This document shows, piece after piece, positions 53,687 to 60,758 of a stretch of DNA of 64,000 bases. Origin of the DNA: Serratia odorifera (GTDB lineage: Bacteria; Pseudomonadota; Gammaproteobacteria; Enterobacterales; Enterobacteriaceae). Numbering within the stretch: position 1 is the stretch's first letter; each line of letters begins with the position of its first letter. Made by a program: the position numbers and the translations under genes. The stretch is taken from assembly GCF_900635445.1 (NCBI RefSeq), contig NZ_LR134117.1, forward strand, positions 1 to 64,000, read 5' to 3'. Below the pieces are notes generated by a model. It was not told the DNA's origin. It did no database searches and saw only the letters and a list, made by a program, of their open reading frames with translations.

Positions 53687-54419
53687 CAGCAGCCTCCCCG
53701 GAGAAGGTCACCCACACGCCTGCGCGACCGCCGGCAATAATCTGACGCGTGGGCGTATCGAACATCACGGCGCGTACACCGGCCGTCCAGAAATCGTGCT
53801 CGTTCACCCAACGCACGGAGGTGCCAGGGTTGGTGACGGTAAAACGCACCACCTTAAGGTTATGGCCTTTCCAGACCTGAGCCGCCTCTGCCCGCAGGCC
53901 GTAAGGTGCCGCCAGCCGCTCTGAGGTCACCGGCACCTGGCCATACCCCGCTGGCAGCCCGCCTTCCATCAGCGACTTATTGAGGTCAACCAGCATCGAC
54001 TCATACGGCTGTGACTGCTCCCAGATACGAGCCGGCTCCGACACGCCGCGCGACTCACTGACCAGCTGGAATGTGCGTCCACTGCCGGCACGGGGCACAA
54101 CACGGATGGAGAAGTTCATGCCGCGCTCGGTCTCGATAACAAAGGTGAACGGTTTCTTGTTCAGCGTGCTGAGCACCAATCCGCCATTGGCGGTCGGCTC
54201 ATACCGCACCAGGTTCTCGTCCACACCGGACACCGCCAACACGGTATCGCCAGGCACGTTGAACAGGTTGGGTTCGCTGTTGCTCAACGCCACGGAAGCC
54301 TGGCTGCCGTTCTGTAACGGGATGGTGACCGGCGCCAGCACCGTGCCGGCATGGACAGCACCCGCGACAAACAGCGGCGCCATCAGCAGCAAACCGAGGA
54401 TGGGGTTATTTTTTCTCAT
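53673..54419 (-). CDS. traK: TraK, VirB9-like core secretin-related protein
   Basis: A 248-residue protein (F TraK 242) from MRKNNPILGLLLMAPLFVAG, signal cut near VHAG. The family pattern VTIPLQNGSQASVALSNSEP and NLFNVPGDTVLAVSG is clear, with EHDFWTAGVRAVMFDT and AGGRAGVWVTF at the end. It sits in the outer-membrane core with TraV and TraB. Start 54419 overlaps the traE stop by 14 bases; five codons upstream in frame are ignored since the signal peptide is normal without them. Confidence 0.95.
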   Translation of the reverse strand: MRKNNPILGLLLMAPLFVAGAVHAGTVLAPVTIPLQNGSQASVALSNSEPNLFNVPGDTVLAVSGVDENLVRYEPTANGGLVLSTLNKKPFTFVIETERGMNFSIRVVPRAGSGRTFQLVSESRGVSEPARIWEQSQPYESMLVDLNKSLMEGGLPAGYGQVPVTSERLAAPYGLRAEAAQVWKGHNLKVVRFTVTNPGTSVRWVNEHDFWTAGVRAVMFDTPTRQIIAGGRAGVWVTFSGEAADGQH

Positions 54420-54972
54420 CGGATACCTCGACAAATTTGGCCAGCCACGTCACGCCTTCGCTGCGGTCGATATAGAGGGAGTAATGTTTGAGCACAGAGT
54501 CCGGCTTGCCGTCGCCGAACCAGGTCTTGAGCTCACCGCGAATGTCGACGCGGCCCTCGGCGGGGTACACGCGAATGCCGGTTTTAAAGAAGGCCGCGTT
54601 AACGTCATTCTTCTTGATTTGGTTGGCTTCTTTGACCAGAGCAAGTTTGAGTGACTTCTGGGAGGCGGGTTTGACCATCGTCAGCAGGAACTGGTGCGAG
54701 GCATCCACCGTTTCGGGCGTAACGTTGAGGCGCAGCGCCACAAAGCTCAATCCCATCTGTTCGAGGTAGCTTGCATCCATGCTGTTCTCCGACACAGCAA
54801 ACGGCGCATTGAACAGCATGGGGGTGGTAACGACTTGCCGGTCACCCTGCAGGTTATGATTGGTGATGGAAAGAATGACGATGGCAATAATACTCAGGAA
54901 TAAAAGCACGCCGAGCAGAATGAAACTCAGTGCGATGATCCTGTTGGAATTAAGTCTGGCCGAATGCTTCAT
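54406..54972 (-). CDS. traE: TraE, VirB5/B8-position inner-membrane pilus assembly protein
   Basis: Intact 188 residues, the F length. One N-terminal membrane span (about 12-35: IALSFILLGVLLFLSIIAIV) then a periplasmic VirB8-like fold with TTPMLFNAPFAVSENSMDAS, YLEQMGLSFVALRLNVTPET and GELKTWFGDGKPDSVLKHYS. It lies nine bases after traL. TraE is part of the inner-membrane platform of the F-type T4SS. Confidence 0.95.
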   Translation of the reverse strand: MKHSARLNSNRIIALSFILLGVLLFLSIIAIVILSITNHNLQGDRQVVTTPMLFNAPFAVSENSMDASYLEQMGLSFVALRLNVTPETVDASHQFLLTMVKPASQKSLKLALVKEANQIKKNDVNAAFFKTGIRVYPAEGRVDIRGELKTWFGDGKPDSVLKHYSLYIDRSEGVTWLAKFVEVSDEKK

Positions 54973-54981
54973 TCCCTTGTC

Positions 54982-55287
54982 CTATTTTATCCATTGCCGA
55001 AAACACGATGGCGGCACTTTTTTATAAAGGTCACGCAACATGAAGGTTGGCAGATACCAGTAGCCCAAATCGCGCAACCAGACACTGCCCTTCCCTTTTT
55101 TAATTTTGCGTATTGCCATATAAACCAGGGCCGCCACGATAATTCCCGCGATCTGTTTTCCCTGCCAAAAGAACCAGCAGGCAGAAAGTACAATGGGAAT
55201 TAATTCGTCAGGGGTTAAACCAAACCAACGGCCCTGGTTGTTCAGTGTTTTCGGGAAACGGTAAGTATTGATATCGTCCCCCGACAT
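54982..55287 (-). CDS. traL: TraL, VirB3-like protein
   Basis: A 101-residue protein (F TraL 91) starting MSGDDINTYRFPKTLNNQGR then WFGLTPDELIP, with one or two hydrophobic segments (VLSACWFFWQGKQIAGIIVA) and the basic end LPTFMLRDLYKKVPPSCFRQ, typical of TraL. It works with TraE and TraA at the base of the pilus. Nine bases after traA, with AAGGAGG before the ATG. Confidence 0.94.
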   Translation of the reverse strand: MSGDDINTYRFPKTLNNQGRWFGLTPDELIPIVLSACWFFWQGKQIAGIIVAALVYMAIRKIKKGKGSVWLRDLGYWYLPTFMLRDLYKKVPPSCFRQWIK

Positions 55288-55296
55288 AACGCCTCC

Positions 55297-55662
55297 TTAA
55301 TAACCGGCGACCTTCATGCCGACGTTGCCGATGATGGACAGGATGATGAAGCCGAACAGGAACTTGAAGCTGTGCGTCAGGACGTACAGCACCAGGCCGG
55401 CCACGACTTCACCGAGGATGATCCACTTGTACATGGTAGAGCCGCTGCCTGCGGTGGCTTTGACGGTGGCATCGCCGGGCTTGAGCATGTCAGCCCCGGC
55501 ACCCGCCGCGAGGGCCACTTGCGGGAAGAACACGGCCAGAACCGCCATCGGCAGCAGGAACTTGAGGAAATTCACCACACGTTGACGCGAGAACATCTTG
55601 CTGAGTGAAAATCCCTGACTTTGGGCAACAGCAGGCCCCTGAGCGCTTAATGAAGCATTCAT
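55297..55662 (-). CDS. traA: TraA propilin
   Basis: A 121-residue propilin, exactly the F length. The long leader ends VFFPQVALA with signal-peptidase cleavage before AGAGADML, leaving about 69 residues. Two membrane helices (TMYKWIILGEVVAGLVLYVL and KFLFGFIILSIIGNVGMKVA) are separated by a short basic loop (HSFKF), as in F pilin. It is the first gene of the transfer operon here. The N-terminus of mature pilin (AGAG) suits TraX acetylation. Confidence 0.96.
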   Translation of the reverse strand: MNASLSAQGPAVAQSQGFSLSKMFSRQRVVNFLKFLLPMAVLAVFFPQVALAAGAGADMLKPGDATVKATAGSGSTMYKWIILGEVVAGLVLYVLTHSFKFLFGFIILSIIGNVGMKVAGY

Positions 55663-56044
55663 TTAAATTATCCTTGAATGAAGTAAATCTTTGGATGCTA
55701 TAGAAAAACATCCATGACCTGTTATGAAATGAGATTATTTGAACAGTTTTCAGCACCTCCTTACATTATGAAAATTAAAGATATTTTGATAAAAAAGAAA
55801 CTATTTAAAATGTGGCCACTTGAAGTTAAATCATAAAAAACCACATAAAATCAGTTAATTGCAATGCAATCCTGCAAAGGAAAAGTAATGAAATAGCTCT
55901 GCGCGAGGCTCATTAACAGCTACCAATGGTTTGACTGATTGAACTAAAACAATGAAACTGTAGGTTACATTTGACAACAAAGCAACACAAAACACATCAA
56001 ATGATGCTTTTTGGTTTTATCTAATTGAATAAAAAGGATTTAAT
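55663..56044. promoter_or_regulatory. AT-rich divergent intergenic region between traA and queC
   Basis: About 380 bases with no gene, between the divergent traA (minus) and queC (plus). It must hold the promoter for the transfer operon and for queC. On the plus strand TTGACA at 55971-55976 is the best -35-like sequence for queC, but I cannot name a good -10. No traY or traJ is found here, unlike F. I see no riboswitch I could support. Confidence 0.45.
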
Positions 56045-56752
56045 ATGAAAAATAAATCAGCAGTTGTTGTATTTAGTGGTGGTCAGGATTCGACTACGTG
56101 CTTAGTTAAGGCTCTTGCTGAGTATGACTCCGTGCACTGTTTAACTTTCGACTACGGCCAGCGTCACAGTGAAGAAATAAAAATAGCGGAACAAATAGCA
56201 AAGAAGCTAAACGTAAGCTCGCATAAAATTTTAGATGTAAATATAATCAATGAGCTAGCAATAAGTAGTTTGACTAGGAATGAGATAGAAGTTCCAGAAC
56301 ATAAAAAAACTGGTTCGGAGGGAATACCATCGACTTTTGTTCCTGGCAGAAACATCGTATTCCTTACCCTGGCCGCGATCTATGCATTTCAAGTCAATGC
56401 AGAGGATGTAATAACAGGTGTCTGTGAAACAGATTTTTCAGGCTACCCGGACTGCCGTGATGTTTTTGTAAAAGCGCTAAACAACGCAGTAACCTTAGGT
56501 ATAGGAAAAGATATCAGGTTTGTAACCCCGCTAATGTCACTAAACAAGGCTGAAACATGGGCATTAGCTGACAATATGGGATATTTGGAACTAATCAGAG
56601 ATGATACTTTAACTTGCTATAATGGGGTTAAAAGTTTTGGCTGTGGGAAATGTGATGCATGTTTTTTACGTTTAAGAGGTTTTAATGAATACATGCATGA
56701 TAAAGAAGAAACACAAAAAAGCCTGCAAAAAAAAACAGGCCTATTTAATTAA
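56045..56752 (+). CDS. queC: QueC, 7-cyano-7-deazaguanine (preQ0) synthase
   Basis: A 235-residue protein with the ATP-pyrophosphatase P-loop SGGQDS (residues 11-16), FDYGQRHSEE, PGRNIVFLTLAAIYA, CETDFSGYPDCRD and the zinc-binding C-terminus LTCYNGVKSFGCGKCDACFL. It converts 7-carboxy-7-deazaguanine to preQ0 with ATP and ammonia, a step to queuosine in tRNA or to 7-deazaguanine DNA bases. All active-site features are present. The gene is AT-rich compared with the tra genes, so foreign or recently moved. It converges with the transporter gene, whose stop lies seven bases away. No queD, queE, queF, tgt or dpd gene is in the window. Confidence 0.95.
   Translation: MKNKSAVVVFSGGQDSTTCLVKALAEYDSVHCLTFDYGQRHSEEIKIAEQIAKKLNVSSHKILDVNIINELAISSLTRNEIEVPEHKKTGSEGIPSTFVPGRNIVFLTLAAIYAFQVNAEDVITGVCETDFSGYPDCRDVFVKALNNAVTLGIGKDIRFVTPLMSLNKAETWALADNMGYLELIRDDTLTCYNGVKSFGCGKCDACFLRLRGFNEYMHDKEETQKSLQKKTGLFN
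56715..56740 (-). terminator. Probable intrinsic terminator for the minus-strand transporter gene
   Basis: On the minus strand GCCTG (56736-56740) and CAGGC (56721-56725) form a 5-bp stem around a T-rich loop, followed by six T (56715-56720). The structure lies inside the last codons of queC on the other strand. The short stem makes it moderate in strength. Confidence 0.5.
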
Positions 56753-56759
56753 ATAAATT

Positions 56760-57617
56760 TTATTCTTGAGTGAGGTATTTATTAAATAGATACCTTGCTC
56801 CATAAGCAGGGAAAACATTAACAATCGCATACAATAATTTTATTATTACTTGAACGGCAATAATTCCTATTATTTGTTCGTTTGTCATCAAGCCACTGAA
56901 TGCAATGAAGCAAAAAACAATACTATCGATAACAGAGGCTACGAATATACTGGACAAGATCCTTATGTATAAGTAACGAGAGTTTGTAAGCTCCTTTATT
57001 TTACAGAGCACATATGAATTTGCAAGTTCGGAGGTAAGGAATGCAATAGTGGAGGCAAGAAATGTTGATTGTATTTGATTAATAAGACTATTATATGGAC
57101 CATTGAATATCCATTCGGGTATAACAGGTAATTTCAAAGAAACATAAAGCAACCCTAAGATTGCAGCATTAGCGACAACACACATGTATATAGCTTTTCT
57201 TGCCAGCCTAAATCCATAAAATTCGTTTAGTAGATCTACTACTAAGAATGTAAAAGGATAAACAAAAGTACCAGGAGTAATGATCAAATCAAAATATTGT
57301 ATGTGAACTGGCTTAACTGCAGCTATATTACTAAATATATAACAAACGCTAATAACCAAACAAAATGCGACATAAGTTAGCCACTGTTTTTCATTTCTAT
57401 CCTTGAACTCATACTCAGTTTTAACACTTTCACCAGAGCCATATATTTTTCGACAAACTGCCGACACCTCTCTAGCATTGAAATCATCAATCACCTCTGA
57501 GGATAGCAACCTTTCGTATGGCATTGACATGACACGCCCAGTATTCAATACCATAACATTAGCTTTTCCATTTAGGATATCAAACCCTATCAGCTTATAT
57601 TTTATATTCGCTTCCAT
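56760..57617 (-). CDS. YhhQ/VUT-family queuosine-precursor transporter with an extra N-terminal domain
   Basis: A 285-residue protein whose C-terminal 205 residues form six membrane segments with the YhhQ signature (ITPGTFVYPFTFLVVDLLNE then FYGFRLARKAIY, and FLASTIAFLTSELANSYV). YhhQ of E. coli (221 residues) imports preQ0 and preQ1. The first 75-80 residues (MEANIKYKLIGFDILNGKAN, SMPYERLLSSEVIDDFNARE) are a soluble domain not present in E. coli YhhQ. AT-rich like queC. It starts inside the end of the repressor gene (23-base overlap), so the two are co-transcribed. Function of the extra domain is unknown. Confidence 0.85.
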   Translation of the reverse strand: MEANIKYKLIGFDILNGKANVMVLNTGRVMSMPYERLLSSEVIDDFNAREVSAVCRKIYGSGESVKTEYEFKDRNEKQWLTYVAFCLVISVCYIFSNIAAVKPVHIQYFDLIITPGTFVYPFTFLVVDLLNEFYGFRLARKAIYMCVVANAAILGLLYVSLKLPVIPEWIFNGPYNSLINQIQSTFLASTIAFLTSELANSYVLCKIKELTNSRYLYIRILSSIFVASVIDSIVFCFIAFSGLMTNEQIIGIIAVQVIIKLLYAIVNVFPAYGARYLFNKYLTQE

Positions 57618-58191
57618 ACCTTTCCTCGATTATTGTACCAACAACATCCTCAGCAACTAAATGCGCCGAATTACCATCAATAACCTTCAAAGTCTTGCTT
57701 GGGGTAACTACAAGAACATTTGCCTCATGAATGATAGACTCACGGCGAACGATGATCACATCACCTTTATTATAGTATCCTTTTATCTCTTTTGTTAGAA
57801 GGATTCCGACAACATTAGGACCTTCACCAAAGAAATATGTTATAGGTGATGACATAACTAAACGTCCTATTTTTGCGTTTACTGCGGAGAGTATTGTTGT
57901 ATCTTTAATAATCGGAACCGCCAACGGGTTCATGTTACCATCGATGGTGACTAACCTATTAGATAATTCCTTTTCTTGTAAATCAACAGATTGTATTTCT
58001 TTAAATGTAACACCAAAGAACCCTGCTACTTTTCGAAGAGTATTTTCTTGAACGCGCTCTACCCTACCTTCAAGGATCTTATATATAGTAGTTCGATTAA
58101 CACCGGCACCATCACTTAGAGAAACTTGAGTCTCCTTTCTCGAAGAGAGAAGGTAATTTATATTCTTTTTTATTATCTCGGTATTATTCAT
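57595..58191 (-). CDS. CI-like repressor with helix-turn-helix and S24-like domain
   Basis: A 198-residue protein from MNNTEIIKKNINYLLSSRKE. The helix-turn-helix is at about 18-45 (TQVSLSDGAGVNRTTIYKIL) and the C-terminal part (GNMNPLAVPIIKDTTI, GYYNKGDVIIVRRESI, VVTPSKTLKVIDGNSAHLVA) follows the S24/LexA-CI dimerisation fold. I cannot place a Ser-Lys self-cleavage pair with certainty. Start at 58191 is chosen because the HTH is then at the normal place; 26 codons upstream are unlikely. It is the first gene of an operon with the transporter and divergent from the XRE gene, so it probably controls itself and its neighbours. Confidence 0.75.
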   Translation of the reverse strand: MNNTEIIKKNINYLLSSRKETQVSLSDGAGVNRTTIYKILEGRVERVQENTLRKVAGFFGVTFKEIQSVDLQEKELSNRLVTIDGNMNPLAVPIIKDTTILSAVNAKIGRLVMSSPITYFFGEGPNVVGILLTKEIKGYYNKGDVIIVRRESIIHEANVLVVTPSKTLKVIDGNSAHLVAEDVVGTIIEERYGSEYKI

Positions 58192-58252
58192 GGCATACTC
58201 ATGATCAAATAATAGTGATGGTTTGTTAAAAGATGATACATGAAAGACATCA

Positions 58253-58280
58253 GATGATGAAATAAACATAGCACATCATC
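58253..58280. promoter_or_regulatory. Candidate operator between the repressor and XRE genes
   Basis: GATGATG at 58253-58259 and CATCATC at 58274-58280 form a 7-bp inverted repeat in the 171-base space between the two divergent regulator genes. The place fits a repressor operator. Short repeats of ATGATG occur by chance in AT-rich DNA, so support is modest. Confidence 0.3.
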
Positions 58281-58362
58281 AACTACACATTATCAACAGT
58301 TCTTGATTATGTGGATTTCCCACCTCCTAACACTATGTAAAATCATAATAAAGGAGGGGATC

Positions 58363-58725
58363 ATGATACCAAAAAGACTAAAATACGCCAGAATATCAAA
58401 TGGTTACACACAGGAGCAACTGGCTGAACTTGTAGGTATACAAGGGGCCAATTCAAGTTCAAGACTGTCAAGTTACGAAGTCGGCAGAACAGAGCCGCCT
58501 TTCAGCTTAGTAGTTAAAATAGCCAATTTATTGGATTATCCAGAGTATTACTTCTATACAATAGATGATGATTTAGCATCAGATCTTCTTGAAATGCATA
58601 GAAACAGAACCAACCCTACCAAAAATAAATTTTATAGTTCCGTAATAGAAGAGAAAAAATTATCTAAGAAAGTTGACGAAGCAAAAAGATTAGCAATTGA
58701 AATAATTGACTGCCTTAATAAGTAG
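58363..58725 (+). CDS. XRE/Cro-CI-type regulator (120 aa)
   Basis: Starts MIPKRLKYARISNGYTQEQL with a classical XRE helix-turn-helix (TQEQLAELVGIQGANSSSRL then SSYEVGRTEPPFSLVVKIA) at residues 8-60 and a charged helical tail. AAAGGAGG lies close before the ATG at 58363; the longer frame from 58303 is not used. Divergent from the S24-type repressor, the pair looks like a phage-like lysogeny switch placed just before traM. It may replace TraJ in control of transfer; that is inference. Confidence 0.75.
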   Translation: MIPKRLKYARISNGYTQEQLAELVGIQGANSSSRLSSYEVGRTEPPFSLVVKIANLLDYPEYYFYTIDDDLASDLLEMHRNRTNPTKNKFYSSVIEEKKLSKKVDEAKRLAIEIIDCLNK

Positions 58726-58737
58726 AAATAAAAAATT

Positions 58738-58770
58738 ATTACCTCATAACAGAAAATGGAATGAGGTAAT
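58738..58770. terminator. Bidirectional terminator between the XRE gene and traM
   Basis: ATTACCTCAT (58738-58747) and ATGAGGTAAT (58761-58770) form a perfect 10-bp stem with a 13-base loop, A-rich before and TTAATTATT after, between convergent genes. Both strands have a short T-rich stretch after the stem. Confidence 0.65.
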
Positions 58771-58788
58771 TTAATTATTAATAATATC

Positions 58789-59187
58789 TCATTCACTATT
58801 GTTATCTGAATCAATGCCTATAAAAAACCTACCTAACTCATCATTAACAGACTCTTTTATTTCAGAAATAATTTGTTGATAATTATTAAGTTTTGGTTTA
58901 TCTGCAACATATGGGGCTAATGTACTTGCACCAAGAACTCTTGCCATTGCAAGTTGAGTTTTTAATACGTTTTCCAGAATAACCTTGTTAAACTCTGTCT
59001 GATTAAAAGGATCATCTTTTCTTTCCATCTGTGCTTCATATACTCTGAGACCGAGCTCCAGAAGCATAGAAATAACACTAGAAGTACTTACCTCGGTTTC
59101 TGCAGCGCCTTCTTGACGGCGTTGTTCAACAATCACGTGAATTTTCTCAACCGCTTCCTTGCTGACATACGCTTGAATTCTGGCCAT
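58789..59187 (-). CDS. traM: TraM relaxosome protein
   Basis: A 132-residue protein (F TraM 127). The N-terminal ribbon-helix-helix (MARIQAYVSKEAVEKIHVIV and EVSTSSVISMLLELGLRVYE) and the tetramer domain (QMERKDDPFNQTEFNKVILE, NVLKTQLAMARVLGASTLAP) follow F TraM closely, ending ELGRFFIGIDSDNNSE. It binds sites at oriT and the TraD tail. It points away from oriT, as in F where traM reads from oriT toward traJ. Start at 59187 with a weak GGAGTG ribosome site. Confidence 0.94.
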   Translation of the reverse strand: MARIQAYVSKEAVEKIHVIVEQRRQEGAAETEVSTSSVISMLLELGLRVYEAQMERKDDPFNQTEFNKVILENVLKTQLAMARVLGASTLAPYVADKPKLNNYQQIISEIKESVNDELGRFFIGIDSDNNSE

Positions 59188-59605
59188 ATAATTTCACTCC
59201 GTGGTATTATTTATCTACAGAAAAATTGTATGTTTTTTGAATAGTCATAAGCAAACCATTGGCGACTCTAATTGCAAGTCTGATAATAGCTTTAAAAGCA
59301 AATAGTTGCAAGCCGCCTCTAGGGGCGTGCCCATCTATTAATATGAAATATATAAATAACTCTAAATAGAGCTTCCATGAAACTCTACATACAACTCTAT
59401 AAGGAGTTTTCAACGACTCTATTAACTATTTTTTTAATTTATATACACAAAAATATAAATCATAACCATATGATTTAGTTAAATAAATCTGCAAAATTAA
59501 ATTTTGCGTGGGGTGTGATGTATTTACCCCAAGGAGCGCGAATTTGTTGACTCGAGATCCGGAAAAGGCTAGATTTTCACCAGGACTAGGGATTTTAAGG
59601 AAATC
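59188..59605. other. oriT: oriT region (F-type)
   Basis: The 418 bases between traM and the lytic transglycosylase gene hold the transfer origin. The TraM-proximal part has repeated AACTCT/GACTCT units (for example 59264-59271, 59356-59362, 59379-59385, 59392-59397, 59414-59420), likely protein-binding sites; the distal part holds the nic site. The whole stretch is AT-rich. No frame with family resemblance overlaps it. Confidence 0.85.
59491..59520 (+). other. nic site and flanking inverted repeat of oriT
   Basis: GCAAAAT (59491-59497) and ATTTTGC (59501-59507) form an inverted repeat followed by GTGGGGTGTGATG. F has TTTTGCGTGGGGTGT/GGTG at its nic; here the block TTTTGCGTGGGGTGT is identical, putting the predicted cut between 59516 and 59517 on this strand. 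The transferred strand would then lead with the region to the right, as in F. Cut position is inferred from F. Confidence 0.88.
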
Positions 59606-60076
59606 ATGAAGAAGATCATCGCAGCACTCATGTTATTTAGTTCATCGGCCACACTCGCTGATTGTTTTGACATGGCTGGCAGGGATTATCACATCGACCC
59701 GGACCTTTTACGGGCTATTTCATGGAACGAGTCTCGTTTTAATCCCGTTGCTATCGGTCCAAACCCAACCACAGGCTACGGTGTCGGGTTAATGCAAATT
59801 GACTCTCAGCATTTTAACTCGCTCTCGCTGATAGGGGTTTCAGAACGTCACCTCAAGCAAGATCCGTGTATGAACATCTACACCGGTGCTTATTATCTCG
59901 CGATTGCATTTAAGAAGTGGGGAGCGACCTGGCAGGCAGTAGGGGCATATAATGCAGGATTTAAAGACTCCCCCAAACAGGCGCAACGACGTTACAAGTA
60001 TGCGACTAAAATCGAGAAGACCTACCGGGCGATAAAAGCCAGCAAGCAACAACCCCTCCTCGTTCAGAACCCGTAG
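59606..60076 (+). CDS. Conjugative lytic transglycosylase (F orf169/VirB1 type)
   Basis: A 156-residue protein with a signal peptide (KKIIAALMLFSSSATLADCF). Catalytic Glu in ISWNESRFNPVAIGPNP, then GYGVGLMQIDSQHFNSLSLI and TGAYYLAIAFKKWGATWQAV then GAYNAGF, the goose-type/SLT lysozyme motifs. It opens peptidoglycan for the transfer machine and lies beside oriT as in F and R1 (gene 19). AAGGAAATC is just before the ATG. Intact. Confidence 0.93.
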   Translation: MKKIIAALMLFSSSATLADCFDMAGRDYHIDPDLLRAISWNESRFNPVAIGPNPTTGYGVGLMQIDSQHFNSLSLIGVSERHLKQDPCMNIYTGAYYLAIAFKKWGATWQAVGAYNAGFKDSPKQAQRRYKYATKIEKTYRAIKASKQQPLLVQNP

Positions 60077-60077
60077 T

Positions 60078-60302
60078 TTACCCACATATGCACATGAGAG
60101 AGAGCCAGCGAAGTTTCCCATCACCACAATGGGAAATGAGCGGGAGCGGTTATTTCACCGGAGCAAGGTGAAATAACCTCGATTGTGTAGATGTGGGTAA
60201 GCGGCACACAAAGTGCGAATGTCTCTGCCAAAAACGTCCGCGTTTTTGGTGCTAACCAGGGCGCCCCTCTGGGGCAGCGGAAGCGGGAAATTTATTTCCC
60301 GC
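60078..60302. repeat. Cluster of perfect hairpins after the transglycosylase gene
   Basis: An outer 10-bp stem (TTACCCACAT 60078-60087 with ATGTGGGTAA 60191-60200) encloses two hairpins: 8 bp (60114-60121/60129-60136) and 12 bp, GGTTATTTCACC with its complement (60148-60159/60167-60178). To the right follow 9 bp with a 4-base loop (60228-60236/60241-60249), 5 bp (60263-60267/60271-60275) and 8 bp (60283-60290/60295-60302). There is no gene here. In single-stranded form during transfer this stretch would fold almost completely. Confidence 0.8.
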
Positions 60303-60318
60303 TGGGCGGGCGGGGAAA

Positions 60319-60353
60319 ATAAGATCCGTCCCTTCGATGGGGACGGATCTTAT
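60319..60353 (-). terminator. Probable terminator of the minus-strand leading-region genes
   Basis: ATAAGATCCGTCCC (60319-60332) and its exact complement (60340-60353) form a 14-bp stem with a 7-base loop, 7 bases past the stop of the last leading-region gene. On the minus strand the stem ends in TTAT and is followed by TTTTCC, a short T-run. It may also belong to the neighbouring hairpin cluster. Confidence 0.65.
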
Positions 60354-60360
60354 CAGCGCG

Positions 60361-60657
60361 CTACCAGTCAAAAACGTCGTAGCCTGGAACAATTGGCGCA
60401 TCACAATCAAAATGGATGTAGCCTATGCGGTGATATTTAATCTGGTGAATTAAAAAACGCCTCAGTGCCTTCGAAGCACCTTGCGACTTTAACATCCGTA
60501 ACCGCCATCGATAGTCCGTCAGCACAATAATATAACCGTAATGGATGTTAACCACCCAGGAAGAAAAAGCCTCTTGCCCTGCCATTGTCGCTAACAGCCG
60601 GTTATCCGCCGATGTAAAATGTGCCGTACTGCATACCCGTAATTTTTCCGTTTGCAT
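60361..60657 (-). CDS. Unknown leading-region protein (98 aa)
   Basis: Starts MQTEKLRVCSTAHFTSADNR and ends IVPGYDVFDW. No signal or membrane segment; Tyr- and Trp-rich, with VVNIHYGYIIVLTDYRWRLR and HQIKYHRIGYIHFDCDAPIV. The pattern reminds me of small proteins linked to plasmid leading regions and genomic islands (YeeT/DUF5983-like), but I cannot confirm. GGGGTG lies at ribosome-site distance. It is the last gene of the leftward leading-region series. Confidence 0.6.
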   Translation of the reverse strand: MQTEKLRVCSTAHFTSADNRLLATMAGQEAFSSWVVNIHYGYIIVLTDYRWRLRMLKSQGASKALRRFLIHQIKYHRIGYIHFDCDAPIVPGYDVFDW

Positions 60658-60758
60658 CTTTCACCCCGTTATTTCATACTGTCCGCGTTGTATTAACTGT
60701 ACGTTTTGTAGCAGTGTCCGGCCCCGGTATTGATGGGCGTCATTACCGGGGCACCTTG

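Noticed and set aside
56045..57617. A complete 7-deazaguanine DNA modification (Dpd-like) system
   Set aside because: No DpdA/Tgt-like transglycosylase or other dpd gene is present in the window; only queC and a transporter are.
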